Assembly: GCA_015179125.1 (NCBI GenBank)
Contig: WHVA01000055.1
Coordinates: 248,001-312,000 of the forward strand
From: Gautieria morchelliformis
Lineage: Eukaryota > Basidiomycota > Agaricomycetes > Gomphales > Gomphaceae
DNA length: 64,000 nt
Direction of reading: 5' to 3'
The notes under the pieces are model-generated. The model saw only the letters and a list, made by a program, of their open reading frames with translations. It was not told the DNA's origin and searched no databases. A program made the position numbers and the translations under genes. Below are positions 52,787 through 64,000 of this stretch, one piece after another (position 1 is the first letter of the stretch; every line of letters starts with the position of its first letter).

Positions 52787-53167
52787 TGGGTGACTTTCCG
52801 TAGCCTTAAATTCCTAAACCCCTGGTTCTAAACCGGCTCCGCGCGATAGCTGTCGAATTTAGGACCGATTTCGAAACCGTAACACCAAAGCAATGGCGGA
52901 AGTGCTCAGACGCAAGCTGTCATCGGCATCCGGCCGGCATGAATAAGTAGGGCAAGAAATTGCCACGTTTGGCCAAACCTGTCACTATAGTGCATCAAAA
53001 CGTCACATTTTTGGTTTAGGAAGCAGCAAATAGGTTAGAGCAGGGGTCGTGCCTGCTCTAGATTTTTGGTTTAAAACATTAATTTCCGTCATAGCGGACT
53101 TGTAAAACGAGTACTCGGCTCGTTAGAACATGGAATTTAGGAATTTAGCTCTACGGAAAGTCACCCA
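52787..53167. mobile_element. MITE-like element of 381 bp with 32-bp terminal inverted repeats
   Basis: The left end tgggtgactttccgtag (52787-52803) is repeated in inverse at the right end, ctacggaaagtcaccca (53151-53167). A further taaattcctaaa matches after three mismatches. It has no coding capacity. It lies 14 bp upstream of the kinesin ATG and between two divergent genes. No clean target duplication was found, so the superfamily is open. Confidence 0.82.
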
Positions 53168-53443
53168 ATGACAACGAAGTCGTGCCTCCGCTACGAACAA
53201 TGAGCTTGGTCAGCTGCGGATCAGGCCAGGCTTCCTGAAGCACCAGCTATTTGGGTAATGCGAACAGCTGTAAACCGTGCTCGAGCCCAGCAGCACGTGA
53301 CTAACATGGAAGCGCTTTACATAATTTATTGACAACCATAGGCAGAGCAATTTCGCCTTGCAGGCATTGATAGTTTGACCTAGGTGTCATTTAAAGCTAT
53401 TGATCCAGTATCGTACCACTTGACAGACGGCCCTATATTCAAG
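53168..53443. other. intergenic region upstream of the C2 gene
   Basis: Together with the MITE it forms the divergent promoter region between the kinesin (minus) and the C2 gene (plus). No distinct motif was identified. Confidence 0.5.
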
Positions 53444-54781
53444 ATGACATCGCGACAGAAGCTTGGAACCCTAGTTGTTGTCGTCCTCAAAGCCGTCCGT
53501 ATTCACTCAAAGTTGTTTGTGTTCTCGATATCTCTAACGTTCTGTTGGTAGCGTAACCTTACAGACTCGCATACGTTCTACAAACAAGATCCCTACGCCC
53601 TGGTTCGGCTTGGTGGGACGGAGAAGAAGACGGGGGTTGATGTGAGAGGGGGGCAGCATCCGGTGTGGGACGATGAGCTGCATCTGCCTGTGCTGGAATT
53701 TGTGCGTGGTTCGGACGGCCGCACGCTCAACGTGGCCGCGTACTCGAAGGAGCCGCGGGTCGATGAGCTCATTGGGGAAGGGCAGGTGGACATTTCTGAC
53801 ACGCTGGTGAATGGCGAATTCGATGGTGAGTGAGCGCTTGGTTAACTTGCGAATGTGTGCTCTTTTTTGCATTAATGTGCTGACGCGATCGGCAGACTGG
53901 GTGAAGCTGCAGCTGAACGGCGCGTATCGGGGGGAAATATACCTGGAGATGACGTACTACTCAGCGCGCCGCCGCTTGCGCGGAGGCCCAGCAAACTGTC
54001 GCCGAATGATCGCCTGTTGCGCCCTCCTGCTACGCCGCCGAAGGAGGCGACGTCCCCTCACGTTTCCCCGCAGCGATCCCCCCAGTTGCGAGCGAGCTTG
54101 AACACGAACGCTTCCCCACGTATACAACCCCCATCGTCTCCGCGTCTCCTTTCGTCCTCTCCTCGTCTATATCCTGCCGTTTCGTCTGCTTCCTCGTCGC
54201 CCCGACGTGGCGAGACACACCTCCCGACTGTCCCGCGTCCAGGCTCGACGGCTCCGCGACAGCCATACGTCGACCCCACCCTCAAGAACATCCCATTCCT
54301 GGATGTGGGGCCGGCATATAATCCCGCCCCGCCGCCGGCCCCTGCCCCGGCCCCGGCCCCGGCCCTTTACTCGGTTCCCTCCATCCTCCGCCCGCGCAAT
54401 GTGAAATCCTCGCCTATCCCCGTTCCCGCACGCGATAGCCTCCCTCCTGCACCGCCCCCAAAAGACGACCCGAGTCGGCGGTTCCAGCGGGAGCTGGCTG
54501 AGAGCGATGCAGAGTTCGCGGCGCGGCTCGCGGAAAGCGAGGGCATCGACGTGGCGCGTCTGAAGGCGGAGGAGTCGGATGCGGAGCTGGCAAGGCGGCT
54601 GGCAAGCGAGGAGCAGGGTGACATGGGAGGTGGGACTTCGATTTCTGGTACGGACGTGGGGCGTCGGAGGGTGGAGGTGAGCGATGCGGAACTGGCGAGG
54701 CGGCTTGCCGGTGAGGAGCACGCTGGAATGGGAGGCGGGACGTCTCAGTCGTTTCCCGGAGGGTGGGTTGAGTCGGATTGA
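53444..54781 (+). CDS. C2-domain protein with proline-rich tail (Fic1/Inn1-like)
   Basis: Exon 1 (53444-53494) reads MTSRQKLGTLVVVVLKA. After a 57-nt intron, exon 2 (53552-53825) reads RNLTDSHTFYKQDPYALVRL and RGGQHPVWDDELHLPVLEF. After a second intron (53826-53895), exon 3 reads DWVKLQLNGAYRGEIYLEMT. This is a C2 membrane-binding domain of about 125 residues. A Ser/Pro-rich region follows, then three copies of an acidic SDAE(L/F)AxRLAxE motif (ubiquitin-interacting-like) near 54500-54720. The stop is at 54779-54781. Fungal proteins of this layout help cytokinesis, which is inference here. Between the C2 end and the proline-rich part (about 53963-53975, in a GC run) the frame shifts: two bases too many or one too few. 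This is a frameshift allele, an assembly error, or an unusual splice. Confidence 0.78.
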
Positions 54782-55436
54782 AAAAAAAAACGAGCCAGTA
54801 GTGTCAGTGCGCGCAAGACTGGTGTTTCCGGATTATCCTTATCATATACGCTTACATGTACGGTTGCAAATCTGACAGCCTGACAGCCCTCTGATTTGAC
54901 GGAGGTGCAAGCTCTTCGAAACGCTGTTCGAAGTTTGTTTAGACACGGCAACCAGAGCCTGGCCGGTTGGGAATACAGCAGTCAATCAGGCATATTTAGT
55001 TGTTCAAACAGCGAGTTGTTTCTCCCAAGAACTTGTAGACCTTCATGATTCTGCCTGCCCGTGAATTGAGATCTCCTCAAGTCCACCTCCTGGTATGTGA
55101 GACGGTGAGGATTGTGTAAATCGTCCTCAATGTCTCTGACTAGAGCTAGTCAGCGCTTTGCTAGCGCCCACGCCGTATTTGATCGATCGCTCAGGCCCGG
55201 AGGCCCTGGCACTTCATGAAAATCAGACTTGATTCCCCTTGGTGTTAGATATGGACAAGGTGACATATTTGCATTATAGAACCGTGACACGCGTAGAAGC
55301 GCGGCACGTGCCGGTGCAGTCTTCGCGAGGCACCATCGCGAAAGCATGACATGCACAATACAGCGCGCAAGACGCTCGCGGTTAAAAGGCAGCCTGCGTT
55401 CCGTGTTCGTTCCGCACCACGCTGCCCATCGCCAGC
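54782..55436. other. intergenic region
   Basis: No gene was recognised. It contains the 3' region of the C2 gene and the promoter of the transporter. A short A run (54781-54790) follows the C2 stop. Confidence 0.5.
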
Positions 55437-56891
55437 ATGGGTCTGCCCAACCTGAGCGTCGCCGGCGTCGTTGCGTTCTACATGTTCGCCGCACTCACCG
55501 TGAGCAGCCATCCGTCGTCTGCGTCCTGCCGCACCTGATTTATTCTTTGTCCGTGTCGACAGATGGTCTTCGTGAACAAGGCCGTCCTGAACTCGACGCC
55601 CAACCTGCCCCTCCTATTCATGTTCTTCCAGTCCGTAATGACAGTGCTCCTTCTCCACCTCTCCGCTGCCTTCAGCGCCTCCATATCGCTCCCCACGCTC
55701 TCCCTCCCCGTCGCCCGCAAGCTCACCCCGCTCATCCTGGTCGACGCGGCAGGCTTCACGTTCAACATCCTCTGTCTGCGCGACGTCGAGGCCGCCTTTT
55801 TCCAGGTCGCCAGGGGCCTCGTGTTGCCGCTCACCATAACCGTCGTGTCCCTACACAGTCGCACCAGACCCAGCCCGAAAGTGTGCGCGTGCGCCGCGAT
55901 AGTCACGGCGGGGTTCTTCGTCGGCGTGTCCCCATCAGCAGATCTCCCGGTGCGTGCCGTGCCGACGCCCCTGGGCCTGTTTTATGGCTTCCTTTCCTCC
56001 CTTGTGCGCACCATTTTATTTCTCTCGTCCGCACATTCTTCTATAACCGCATCCCGCCACCCCGCAGTCCATTGCAGTCCACGCCGTCCTCATCAAAGCC
56101 TCCCTCCCCCACGTCTCCAACTCGTCTACCCAACTCGCCTACTGGTCCAACCTCGGCACCGCCGTCCTCCTCGCGATCACCGCTACCCTCAAGGGCGAAG
56201 CTTCCGAGTTCGTCCTGATGACGCAGAGCGGGCAATGGGAGTGGGGCGTGTTCGCGTGGGGCAACCTCGTCGCGGGCGTCGTGGGCTTCATGATCAGCAT
56301 CGCCGGCATTCTGAGCGTCAAAGTCACCAGCCCCGTGACGCACATGTTTTCCAGCGTGAGTGGCGCGCATTACCCTCCCTACCTACATAGCCATTCGTCA
56401 TGCCGCCGTATCCGACGAAACTGAGCGCGTTATCTCGTATCTCGCAGGCTGCGCGGAGCGTGCTGCAAGTCGCGTTGGGCGTGAAGATCTTCGGCGACAT
56501 CCTCACCGTGTGCGTGCCTCCTCCTCCCATACTTCGCGGCGAGCCGTATTATTCTTACATGACACTGACATCGGACGAATGAATAGACGACGCGCAGCGT
56601 CGGTATTCACGATTCTCTGCGGAACCTTGTGCGTCTGTCTCTCCACCCATGTTCATGTTATCCCACCCCAGCCGAGCGACGGACGTTGATGCGTATATTG
56701 TTTGCCACGCTAGACTATACACGTGGGTTAAATCTCGCGAACGTGAAGCCGAGGCATCCGGCGTGGCACAGAAACAGGCCTCAGCGACGGACGTGGAAGC
56801 GCAGCGGGAGCGTGGTGCGGACGAGAAGGTCGACCTTGATGGCCTGTCAGGACGTGCGTCGGAGAAGGAGAAGGAGAAAGGGGGGATGTAG
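55437..56891 (+). CDS. nucleotide-sugar transporter, SLC35C (GDP-fucose transporter)-like
   Basis: Six exons fit with GT-AG introns and one frame: 55437-55499, 55563-56003, 56068-56355, 56448-56509, 56587-56628 and 56714-56891, giving about 357 residues. Blocks are VVAFYMFAALTMVFVNKAVL, PNLPLLFMFFQSVMTVLLL, DVEAAFFQVARGLVLPLTI, HAVLIKASLPHV, AYWSNLGTAVLL, SVKVTSPVTHMFSSAARSVL and FTILCGTLLYTWVKSRE. The K-A-V-L start, the QxARGLxLPxT helix and the KVTSPxTHMxSSAARS segment are those of the drug/metabolite-transporter superfamily, SLC35C branch. About ten membrane helices are expected, in the Golgi membrane, exchanging a GDP-sugar for GMP. The last 45 residues are a charged cytosolic tail. The sugar specificity cannot be told from sequence alone. 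Confidence 0.85.
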
Positions 56892-58481
56892 GTCCGGAGG
56901 TGGGAATGTTGGATGTGGAACTAGCGGGGGTCAGATTGGGCCTTGGTATACCAATGCCAGGGCTTTTCTCAGTCTAGACCCGCATGGCCGACACTTGTTC
57001 ATTGGCAGCGTTGGCCCTGATCTTCTTGTTATTATTAATCGACATGGATCGTACGCTAGGATCCATGTAGCAATTAAATAAATTTTGAATCCCGGGCTGG
57101 CGTTGTGGGTGATCAATGATCATGGGGAAGGAGCCTAATGGTCCTAGCCATCGTCTTATGTTTCGAACGCAGGTGCTTTCCTTGTCGGATTTGCAGATAC
57201 TCCAGCGGATGTCCGGTCTTGCCCCTTTTTTAAAAAAATTCTCACCCGCCGCCTTTATAAAAAAATTTCCATCAACATTGTTCCATGTATCGATCGATCG
57301 ACAATCGTGCACTGTGCCTAGGCTCCCGTTGGCCCCCCAGGGGATTATGCCGAGTACATATGCCACATCCAGCAGCGCATCCACGATAAGGCGGCTGAGG
57401 ATTTGGCAACCAAGCAATAAACACCTCTGGTGGGTCGGCCGGGCTGCACGGACAGTACCTGTCTTCCTGACTACATACAGGTCGGGACAATCGGTGCGCA
57501 CCCCATGGCATCCATGCCTCACATGCCTGTAGCGCTTTTATAATTGGTTTGGCCCATCTACGAAGGTGCTTATGCATCAGAAGGGAATGGCATGAATGGG
57601 GAGCTGAAGCTTTGTCCGACGGGGGAGAGTATTGTGATAGGACCGGACTTACTGTACAGTAGGCGGCAAGACGAGGGGGAGGAAGGTAGAGAGCAATTAC
57701 GTATATCTATGTGCGCGTGGCGCCGGAATGATACTGACAGACGTGGTGTTGGTGCGACCGTTTTGCCTGAAGCTGCAGTTGGTTCGATGGGGCGGGAAAT
57801 GGTATAGCAGGCGGTGACTCACGAGCGGGATACTTATAATTAAATGGGCGGGAACCAGCTCCCTGTTCAGTAGTACACAGCATGACGCCCGGGATTACAA
57901 TGATAATGTCGGTCGAGTTAATTGGCGCGGAACCAGATGTGACTGAACAAAAGTGGACTGGACTGGTCTGCAGTCGTCGCGATGGGAATGGGTCGTCAAG
58001 GTCTGAAACTTCTCTTGATGCTGCCTACGCTTGCTGGAATAGCGCGGCGCTTCGGAGGTCCGAGGCCGTGACCAACACGGAACATCTCGGGGCTGACGCG
58101 CTGACGGTCCTATAGGCAATAATATAATGGCTTGTGACAGTAAAAATACAGCCAGTAATAACAAGGGGCAGTACCGGTGCCGGTGGTACTTGCCTGATCT
58201 GGGATCCTGTATGTTGATGCTGGTCACGTGATCACAAGGGATGGTGGCGCTGTCGAGCCTCGAGGATGAAGTGGCGCGCTGTGGCTCATGTATTTATTCT
58301 TGCTCGCTTCATTTCGAAGCCCAGATAGCCCCGGCCCTTCGACCCCGTGGAGTTTGCTTAAATTACTTTATCAAACCTATAATATAAATGTCTCATCAGT
58401 TACTGTATCAGACCAATAGCAACCCACCTCTATTATAACGTCCCACGTCCTTTGGGAGTCGTCCCCATGTATAGCGTCTCC
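56892..58481. other. intergenic region without a recognised gene
   Basis: Several short open frames exist on both strands (for example near 57116-57577 and 57882-58227) but none shows a family motif. A low-complexity ttaaaaaaattctc / tataaaaaaatttcc pair lies near 57230-57270. Confidence 0.5.
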
Positions 58482-60442
58482 ATGGACAATATCCAGCTCT
58501 TGTAAGCCAGGCAAATTATTTGTCTCCCCTCTATTTACAAGACTGCCCAGATTCGGGCCTATGCTGGTCGGTACGTTCTTCAGCACAATTCTCTATGGAG
58601 TAAGACCTGCTTTTTATATACGCTGAACTGGGAGTGCTGACCCTTTGACCAGGTTGTCGTTGTCCAGGTCCGTGTTCCCTTGCAATCGTTTCCTGAGAGT
58701 TACAAACAGGCATGGTGTTTGGACAGGCGTTTATCTACTATCAGACGTATAAGAGGTTCTGCTGTACGATCGTGGTCGTGGTGAAACAAACATCTAATGC
58801 CATTTTGTCACCAGAGATGCTACTTGGATCAGATACTTTGTAAGCTCTGCCAATGGTTTACATAGAACAGTTATTCACGCCCCTCTAGATTTTATATCTC
58901 GTCATCTGCGAAACTCTGGCCACGGGCTTTGATATCGGTATGATGTACGAGCCCCTTGTACTAAGATATGGTAGGTCAACGACGTCACGGTGAGAATCCC
59001 CAGTTCACCCGTTTCTCCGTGCTATCAGCGACCCCTCGCGCAACTACCATCCTCCCCATTAGTGAGTGGTTTGAACTCCTCCGCGTGCCATGCAGAGAGC
59101 TCACTTTTACGCCGCACTTCAGTGCTTGTGGCTGGTACGTTTTCTCCAATTTCCCATAGGGCACACATCTGAGAAGTGTTCTGTGTTAGACCCCATCATG
59201 ACGGTAAAAAAATAGAAACGTCAGAAACGGCCTAGCTGCTAACCTTGTGCTTTAAGGTATTCATATCCACGCCAGTGCAGCTCTTCATCGGTTGGCGTAT
59301 CAAGACGCTCAACGGTTCAAGGCTGCTGCCTGCAATCATCTGTGTCTTTGCACTATCTGCCCTCGGTATGTCCGCCCACGCCTCCGTGCTCACATGAGCG
59401 CGCGGATTCATCAATGACCTGTTTGAACTCTTTATTCTTTATTTCAGCTGGAGGTATATCAACTACTGTCGCAGCCGCTATTTTCCACGAGTTTGCCAAA
59501 GTACACCAATACGACGGGGCGGTCATTACATGGCTGGCATCTTCAGCCGCTGCCGATATCTGTATCACGGGGTGCCTCGTATGGTCTTTGGTAAGGCAGC
59601 GGTACCTACCTAGCAGAGCTTGTTTTTAGTGAAAGCACTGCCTCAACACTAGCATAAACGTAGAACGGGGTATTCAGCCACAGATGATATCTTGAATAAG
59701 CTCATTCGACGTGAGTCTTTCCTTGTAGGGTAAAATTTTCCACTCCGTACCCATATCCATTCAGTAACGCTCCAAACTGGTGCAATCACTGCCCTCTCAG
59801 CCACATTGGACGTGGTGCTTTTCTTAGCGGCACCAGTAAGCGCTGTCCCCCCACTGAATATATGTTGGCAAGGTCCCCCCTGACGTCGCGTCGCGGTATT
59901 TCAGGACACGACCCTGTGGGTAACGCAACAACTCTAGATAAATAAATACTAAACCACCAAAATCAAAAAATCCACAGAAACTTCATCTGGAATTTTTCGC
60001 TCTCCAAGTTGTATACCAACTCGTTGCTGTCAACCCTGAACGCGCGTGCTGGGTGGAACAACCTCGCCGGCGACCAAGTGCATCGCGATAATAATATCCT
60101 TTTCGGGGACTCCAAGCTCGCATCCTCGTGCGGGAACGTATGTAACCTTTCACATTTTTTTTTTCTCATACATTACCTTTTCATAATTTCTCTGAACAGC
60201 ACCCTGCTGCCAATGGCGAACGCACCAATGTCGTTAGTGCCGCCCCTCCTCTGTTGTTATGTGGCCCTGACCAAATCGATGGATGTTATTATCAGTATTC
60301 CGTAGCTGCGGTTGAACTTCGATTTCGGAGCGACAACGGTGTCCCGCGCGACGATGTCAGGCGTGATATGGAATCAGGAATTTCCGTAACAAAGATGGTG
60401 GAGCGCTTCGAGGAGGAGATACCTCCTGTTACCCGGGACTGA
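58482..60442 (+). CDS. DUF6534-domain multi-pass membrane protein
   Basis: Blocks in order: MDNIQLL (58482), spliced to LPRFGPMLVGTFFSTILYG (to about 58602); AFIYYQTYKRDATWIRYF (58720-58840, two exons); ILYLVICETLATGFDIGMMY (58891-58950); VFISTPVQLFIGWRIKTLNG (59259-59320); GGISTTVAAAIFHEFAKV (59451-59505); ITWLASSAAADICITGCLVW (59525-59585); RTGYSATDDILNKLIR (59663-59710); QTGAITALSATLDVVLFLAA (59776-59835); NFSLSKLYTNSLLSTLNARA (59990-60050). This order (GxxLyG...QTYxYY, WLxSaaaaDxxI, TDxxLxxLI, LYxNSLLxTLNAR) is the DUF6534 signature, membrane proteins of unknown function in Agaricomycetes. The last exon ends in a soluble tail with stop at 60440-60442. The first intron (58502-58541) would be only 40 nt, so the start is uncertain. 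Confidence 0.75.
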
Positions 60443-62599
60443 CCAATATCTTTGACAATAATTTGTATATTCATCTCATCAGTATGTAGCTACTTACGAT
60501 AACTATCATACTAGACTATAACTTGTAGCCTTTATTGACGAGGTCATCGAGACTCGGCATCATCGTCACTCAGATACTGTCTCCCTTCTTCCCATCAACT
60601 GCCAATTGACTTTTACTTGTTTCAAGGTATTGCACCTGACAACTCTGCAAATAATACATGCTGGCTACGCTGTCAGACTGCAGCAACACCAAGCACTTAC
60701 TGTAAGTACATCACATACCACAGCGGGTGGGATTACCTTAGTACCAAGGACCCTGAAAATCCCTTATAGTATGCCTATATCTACTTCTGCAAGGGGAATG
60801 TGGTGTGGATGTCACTGTAGTCAGCGGAATAATGTTACCTATGATGATATACTTCACTAGCCACAACGGTCAAGTCCATGCAGTCTCAGAATTCATTGAC
60901 CATCTCCAGCTGGGACTCTGCCTGGTGCGGCTCAAACCCCATCTGTAGCTGTCAATACATAACAGAAAAACTTCTTTAGGAATTTATGGGAAGGGCGTTG
61001 GGATTCATGTGTGGCTGACACAGTGTACTGACTCAGCTGAGTGAGGGTGAGGACATGCCACCCAGTGAAGGAATGCCACTCCCTTAGAGTTCTCACATGC
61101 CACAGAATGAAAAAAAAAAAATTTTTGGCCCCCTGCCCATGCTCGTATAATCGAGCCCATCACATGTGGGCAAGGCGCACAGTCCAACCAATGCGAACGA
61201 CACACACCTCGCTGTATCCATGGGCCCACGCACACAGCGACAGACTCCATTGCCATCAACAATGCTACCCTCCCCCACACCAAAATACACGCATTCATCT
61301 GCATAGCCCTCAAGATACCTCACCCAGCCCCCTGTTGCACACCACATTCGTGTTTATGCAGATGGTGTGTCACTGTCGCCCCAGCTCTGCCACCATTTAC
61401 TAACCTCACATCATTGATCTCCCCTCACTCCCATCCCCAGGCCTATACTTCTGTAGGAATGGCAATGTGAGGGTGACGCAAGCAAGCCATGTCATGCCAT
61501 GTCACGCCATGTGACAAAATGACTTATTTGATTGTTCTCTTAGAATTCCATTGTTCATAGCATATAGATAGCTTACTATTGTCATGACACATTTATTTCC
61601 CATACTCAGAAGCTCGGTTTTCCTATTTTCACACCCCACCTTCGTGTTCGTTCCGATCACCATTGTCATGTTCGGCAACCAATTCTCGCTGTTCGCGCCA
61701 ACTACTATAGCCACGCCGTCAAATGCACGATCGACGTCTTGGGACTGACTCGGCAGTCGTCGCTGGGTCTACCACCTCCTCTGCGCGACCCTCTTCCAAT
61801 GGTGTTCTGGTAGTTGGATTGTCATGACCTGTGTATTTCCCCTTTCGCTACTCCTTCCCAGTGTTCGCTCGGCTTCGCCCCCCCACCTCTCCCTCTCCTC
61901 CTCTATGTCACCTCTGTTCACCCTTCCTCGTATTTCGCCGAACAACCATTCGCTGCTCGCATCATTCGCCAGCAGGCACACCATCAAATCACGATCGACA
62001 TCCCTATCCGGCATGATGGCTCGTCAGTAACTCCATCAGCTTCTCAATCCAACCCCCTTTCGGTGTTCATATGAGCAGGGTGCGTTCGCGGGACGTCCTA
62101 CCCGTGGGTCGTGTAGGATCAACCCAGTAGGTGAAGAACCCATGCAGGGCAGTGTATATGCAGGCCCCAAGACATGATTTCGTACACAGGTGTCTTCGCC
62201 ACCTGCACCCTCCATCGTTTCATGTTCTCCCTCTTCTCTCATTTCTATTGTATGTTTATTTCATCTATGTTGTATCATGACTGCGCACCCCTATCCAACC
62301 CTGACTCGTAACAGCCCCTTTCCTATTCGCTGACACCTTACGAGCATTCGATATAAGTAGTTTACATTCGCATGTATATTCCCCAGTTCAATTATCATAC
62401 GTCGTTCATCTTGTGCAGCTTTGACCTCGCCGTGGTCATCATCTTAAGCCTTCTCTTGGAGATTCCCATCTTCGACTAGCAAAGGACTTAGGCATCACTG
62501 GTGAGTTCTCATACTTCATCTTCGTTACCTTAGCCTTTGAACCATTTTCTGGGCTGTTGGCGAAGGGATTGTCAAGACTTAGACAGCCCTTCCGTGAGA
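60443..62599. other. intergenic and decayed repeat DNA
   Basis: No gene was recognised. A gypsy scrap lies at 60865-60955. An A/T run (61109-61124) lies near 61100. Between 61640 and 62400 the strand is full of ttcgc/ttcg words, but no repeat family could be named. Confidence 0.45.
60865..60955 (-). mobile_element. gypsy fossil: integrase-region scrap of the G family
   Basis: About 85 bp match 7714-7793 of element G (core cattgaccatctccagctgg against cattgaccgtctcgagtcgg). The ends are not preserved. Confidence 0.75.
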
Positions 62600-63270
62600 C
62601 CTTGCATGTTACATTGTCAAGAGTCACAGGCTATTTCGCTACGACTGTAGATAGGGTGAGCCCCGTTTAGGCAAACCCTCTTACCTTGTGAACATTCATT
62701 GGTTCACCTATTCGCCGAACGGCATACTTATTCGCACAAGTTATTTGGGCATTCGCTGTGTTCACTAATACACGATATTAACGCCTGAAAACCAATCTTG
62801 ACAACTATGCAGTCCTCATTATTCTATTTCTACATTGTTCTCTTAGACTATAAAGTAGCTAGCTAGTACTCTCTTTTCCTCAGTGGTTTGCACACAGGCA
62901 AGCACTGAGGTAAGAGACTCATCATTTATCCTACTGTGGCTTTACTTTCCGTTGTTCATTCTATATAGGTAATTTTATATAGTGGTTTTCACATGGGCAA
63001 CCACTGAGTTCATTCCGTATAGTAAATCTTGCAGGTTATTGGGCCCCGCTCTTCCATAAACCTGCTCCCGCTCCTTTTAAACATGTCTACCACAGCTTTG
63101 ACCACCACGGACATTCTCCCTTCCTCTGTCCTGAAACTCATGCTAAACAGCTTGAACTGGATCACATTCTCCATGTGCTTCCAGGACACTGTAGAAACAA
63201 AAGGTTTGTGGGGCCATTTTGATGGCACAACCATTCGGCCAGCCATCAGCATTGTTATGATCCATTCCTG
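62600..63270 (+). mobile_element. copia remnant: LTR and start of gag
   Basis: An LTR-like end (to about 63033, finishing in CA) is followed by ggttattgggccccg, which resembles the primer-binding site of copia B. A gag start follows, MSTTALTTTDILPSSVLKLM then LNWITFSMCFQDTVETKGLW (63083-63271). The rest of the element is missing. It is a third, different copia family. Confidence 0.65.
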
Positions 63271-64000
63271 AGTCTGGTCCTGAAGCCAAGGCTTTAGGAC
63301 TCACTTGGGAAACCTCAGGTTTCACTCAGCTCCCTTGGGTTCCCTCCGTACCTTTGCATCACCCCTGATGTCCTTTCCTAGTTAGTTCCCCATATGTCCA
63401 ACCCTTCGTCCCCCTTGTCCGCTAGTTCCAGTCATTGATACTGTTATATTGGAAATCCCGGAGGTCGGAACTGGAAAGGACAATGGCTTCAACTTATGTG
63501 TTGCGCCCCTGATGAACTACCGTCCTAAGTATTTCGGATTTGACTTCTGGATGTCGGAGAAGGCTGAAGTCGAGAGTAAGGTCAAGGGTCAAGGGTCGGA
63601 GAACAAAGGTCGGAAGAGGTGGAAGAGGCGGAGGACAGAGATTCGAGAGCGGAGGGAGAGAAGACTAGCAAAACTCGCTGTGCTAAGAACAGGAGACAGT
63701 GCGAAGGGATTCACGTATCGAAGTGGATTATCTGATTGCAGAAACGGAGACATACATGAGGGGTTTTATACAAAGAGCAGAAGCAACAGGTAATGGTATG
63801 GTACTAAGCAAATTCCGGAGAGTGCAGGAATAGGATAGACATACGGGGCAAGTAACTAATGCGGAACAAGGGGATGACAAGGGGGTGCAGGGTAGGGTAA
63901 GTACAATGGCAAAGAACAAGGTGAGTAAGTACAATGGGCATCGGAACAAATGGAATTACGGAAATGGTATCTTGCTGTGTTCAGGGTTGAGGACGGGGGC
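63271..64000. other. repeat-derived DNA at the window end
   Basis: It starts with the dispersed repeat shared with 34080-34185. A 114-codon frame (63449-63793) with a Lys/Arg-rich stretch (GRKRWKRRRTEIRERRERR) has no recognised family. The window ends inside this material. Confidence 0.45.

Noticed and set aside
57116-57577. Overlapping frames on both strands of up to 182 codons
   Set aside because: No motif, no splice-consistent extension and no family resemblance; probably chance.
63449-63793. Basic-rich frame at the right edge
   Set aside because: The Lys/Arg-rich stretch comes from a purine-rich run; no domain could be named and the flanks are repeats.
1-64000. tRNA, rRNA genes and CRISPR arrays
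   Set aside because: No cloverleaf-like sequence with internal promoter boxes, no rRNA segment and no regularly spaced palindromic repeats were found by eye.

Overview
The window looks like nuclear DNA of a filamentous basidiomycete, most likely an Agaricomycete. The host genes have many short introns of about 40-90 nt. Two of them belong to membrane-protein families (DUF6533 and DUF6534) that are expanded in mushroom-forming fungi. The repeats are typical of such genomes: Ty1/copia and Ty3/gypsy chromoviruses, a Helitron, LINEs with APE endonuclease and RNase H, and a tyrosine-recombinase fossil. No rRNA, tRNA, CRISPR array or bacterial-style operon was seen.

Left edge (1-5164): a multi-exon DUF6533 membrane-protein gene (221-2073), a 28-bp minisatellite, an old gypsy reverse-transcriptase fossil (3390-3995), a strong hairpin (4175-4243) and a decayed flavin monooxygenase fragment (4700-5155).

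Centre-left (5165-33110): a five-element nest. A Helitron on the minus strand (3' hairpin and CTAG end at 5165, 5' TC end inferred at 33110) was split by a gypsy chromovirus (6719-28567; identical 399-bp LTRs; 5-bp duplication GTCAT). That was split by a copia element 'A' (8933-24702; duplication TAGAG). A was then hit twice, in opposite orientations, by almost identical copies of a second copia subfamily: 'B' on + (11301-16557; duplication CCTCT) and 'B-prime' on - (18185-23442; duplication CAGGC). B and B-prime each keep an open 1,414-codon gag-pol frame and look whole. Without its insertions, each interrupted host element is a normal 5-6 kb.

Centre-right (33111-49459): old, CpG-poor repeat land. 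It holds a tyrosine-recombinase fossil, a 15-bp minisatellite, relics of the same gypsy family, and a decayed gypsy copy (about 38160-49459) hit by two minus-strand LINEs. LINE 1 (39090-45685) is full length with two open ORFs joined by a TGATG stop-start overlap. LINE 2 (46771-49320) is 5'-truncated and sits inside the dead gypsy LTR.

Right part (49460-64000): host genes return. These are a truncated kinesin-4-like motor (minus) running into the last exons of a C2H2 zinc-finger gene, a 381-bp TIR element in the kinesin promoter, a C2-domain protein, a six-exon nucleotide-sugar transporter of the SLC35C type whose splice pattern can be read completely, and a DUF6534 membrane-protein gene. The end holds small gypsy and copia remnants.

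The host genes do not form an obvious pathway. The motor, the C2 protein and the sugar transporter are all cell-biological genes. The interest of the window lies in how the mobile elements are layered, in features of their control regions, and in the contrast between very young and heavily CpG-depleted copies of one gypsy family. All calls come from reading the sequence; no database search was run.
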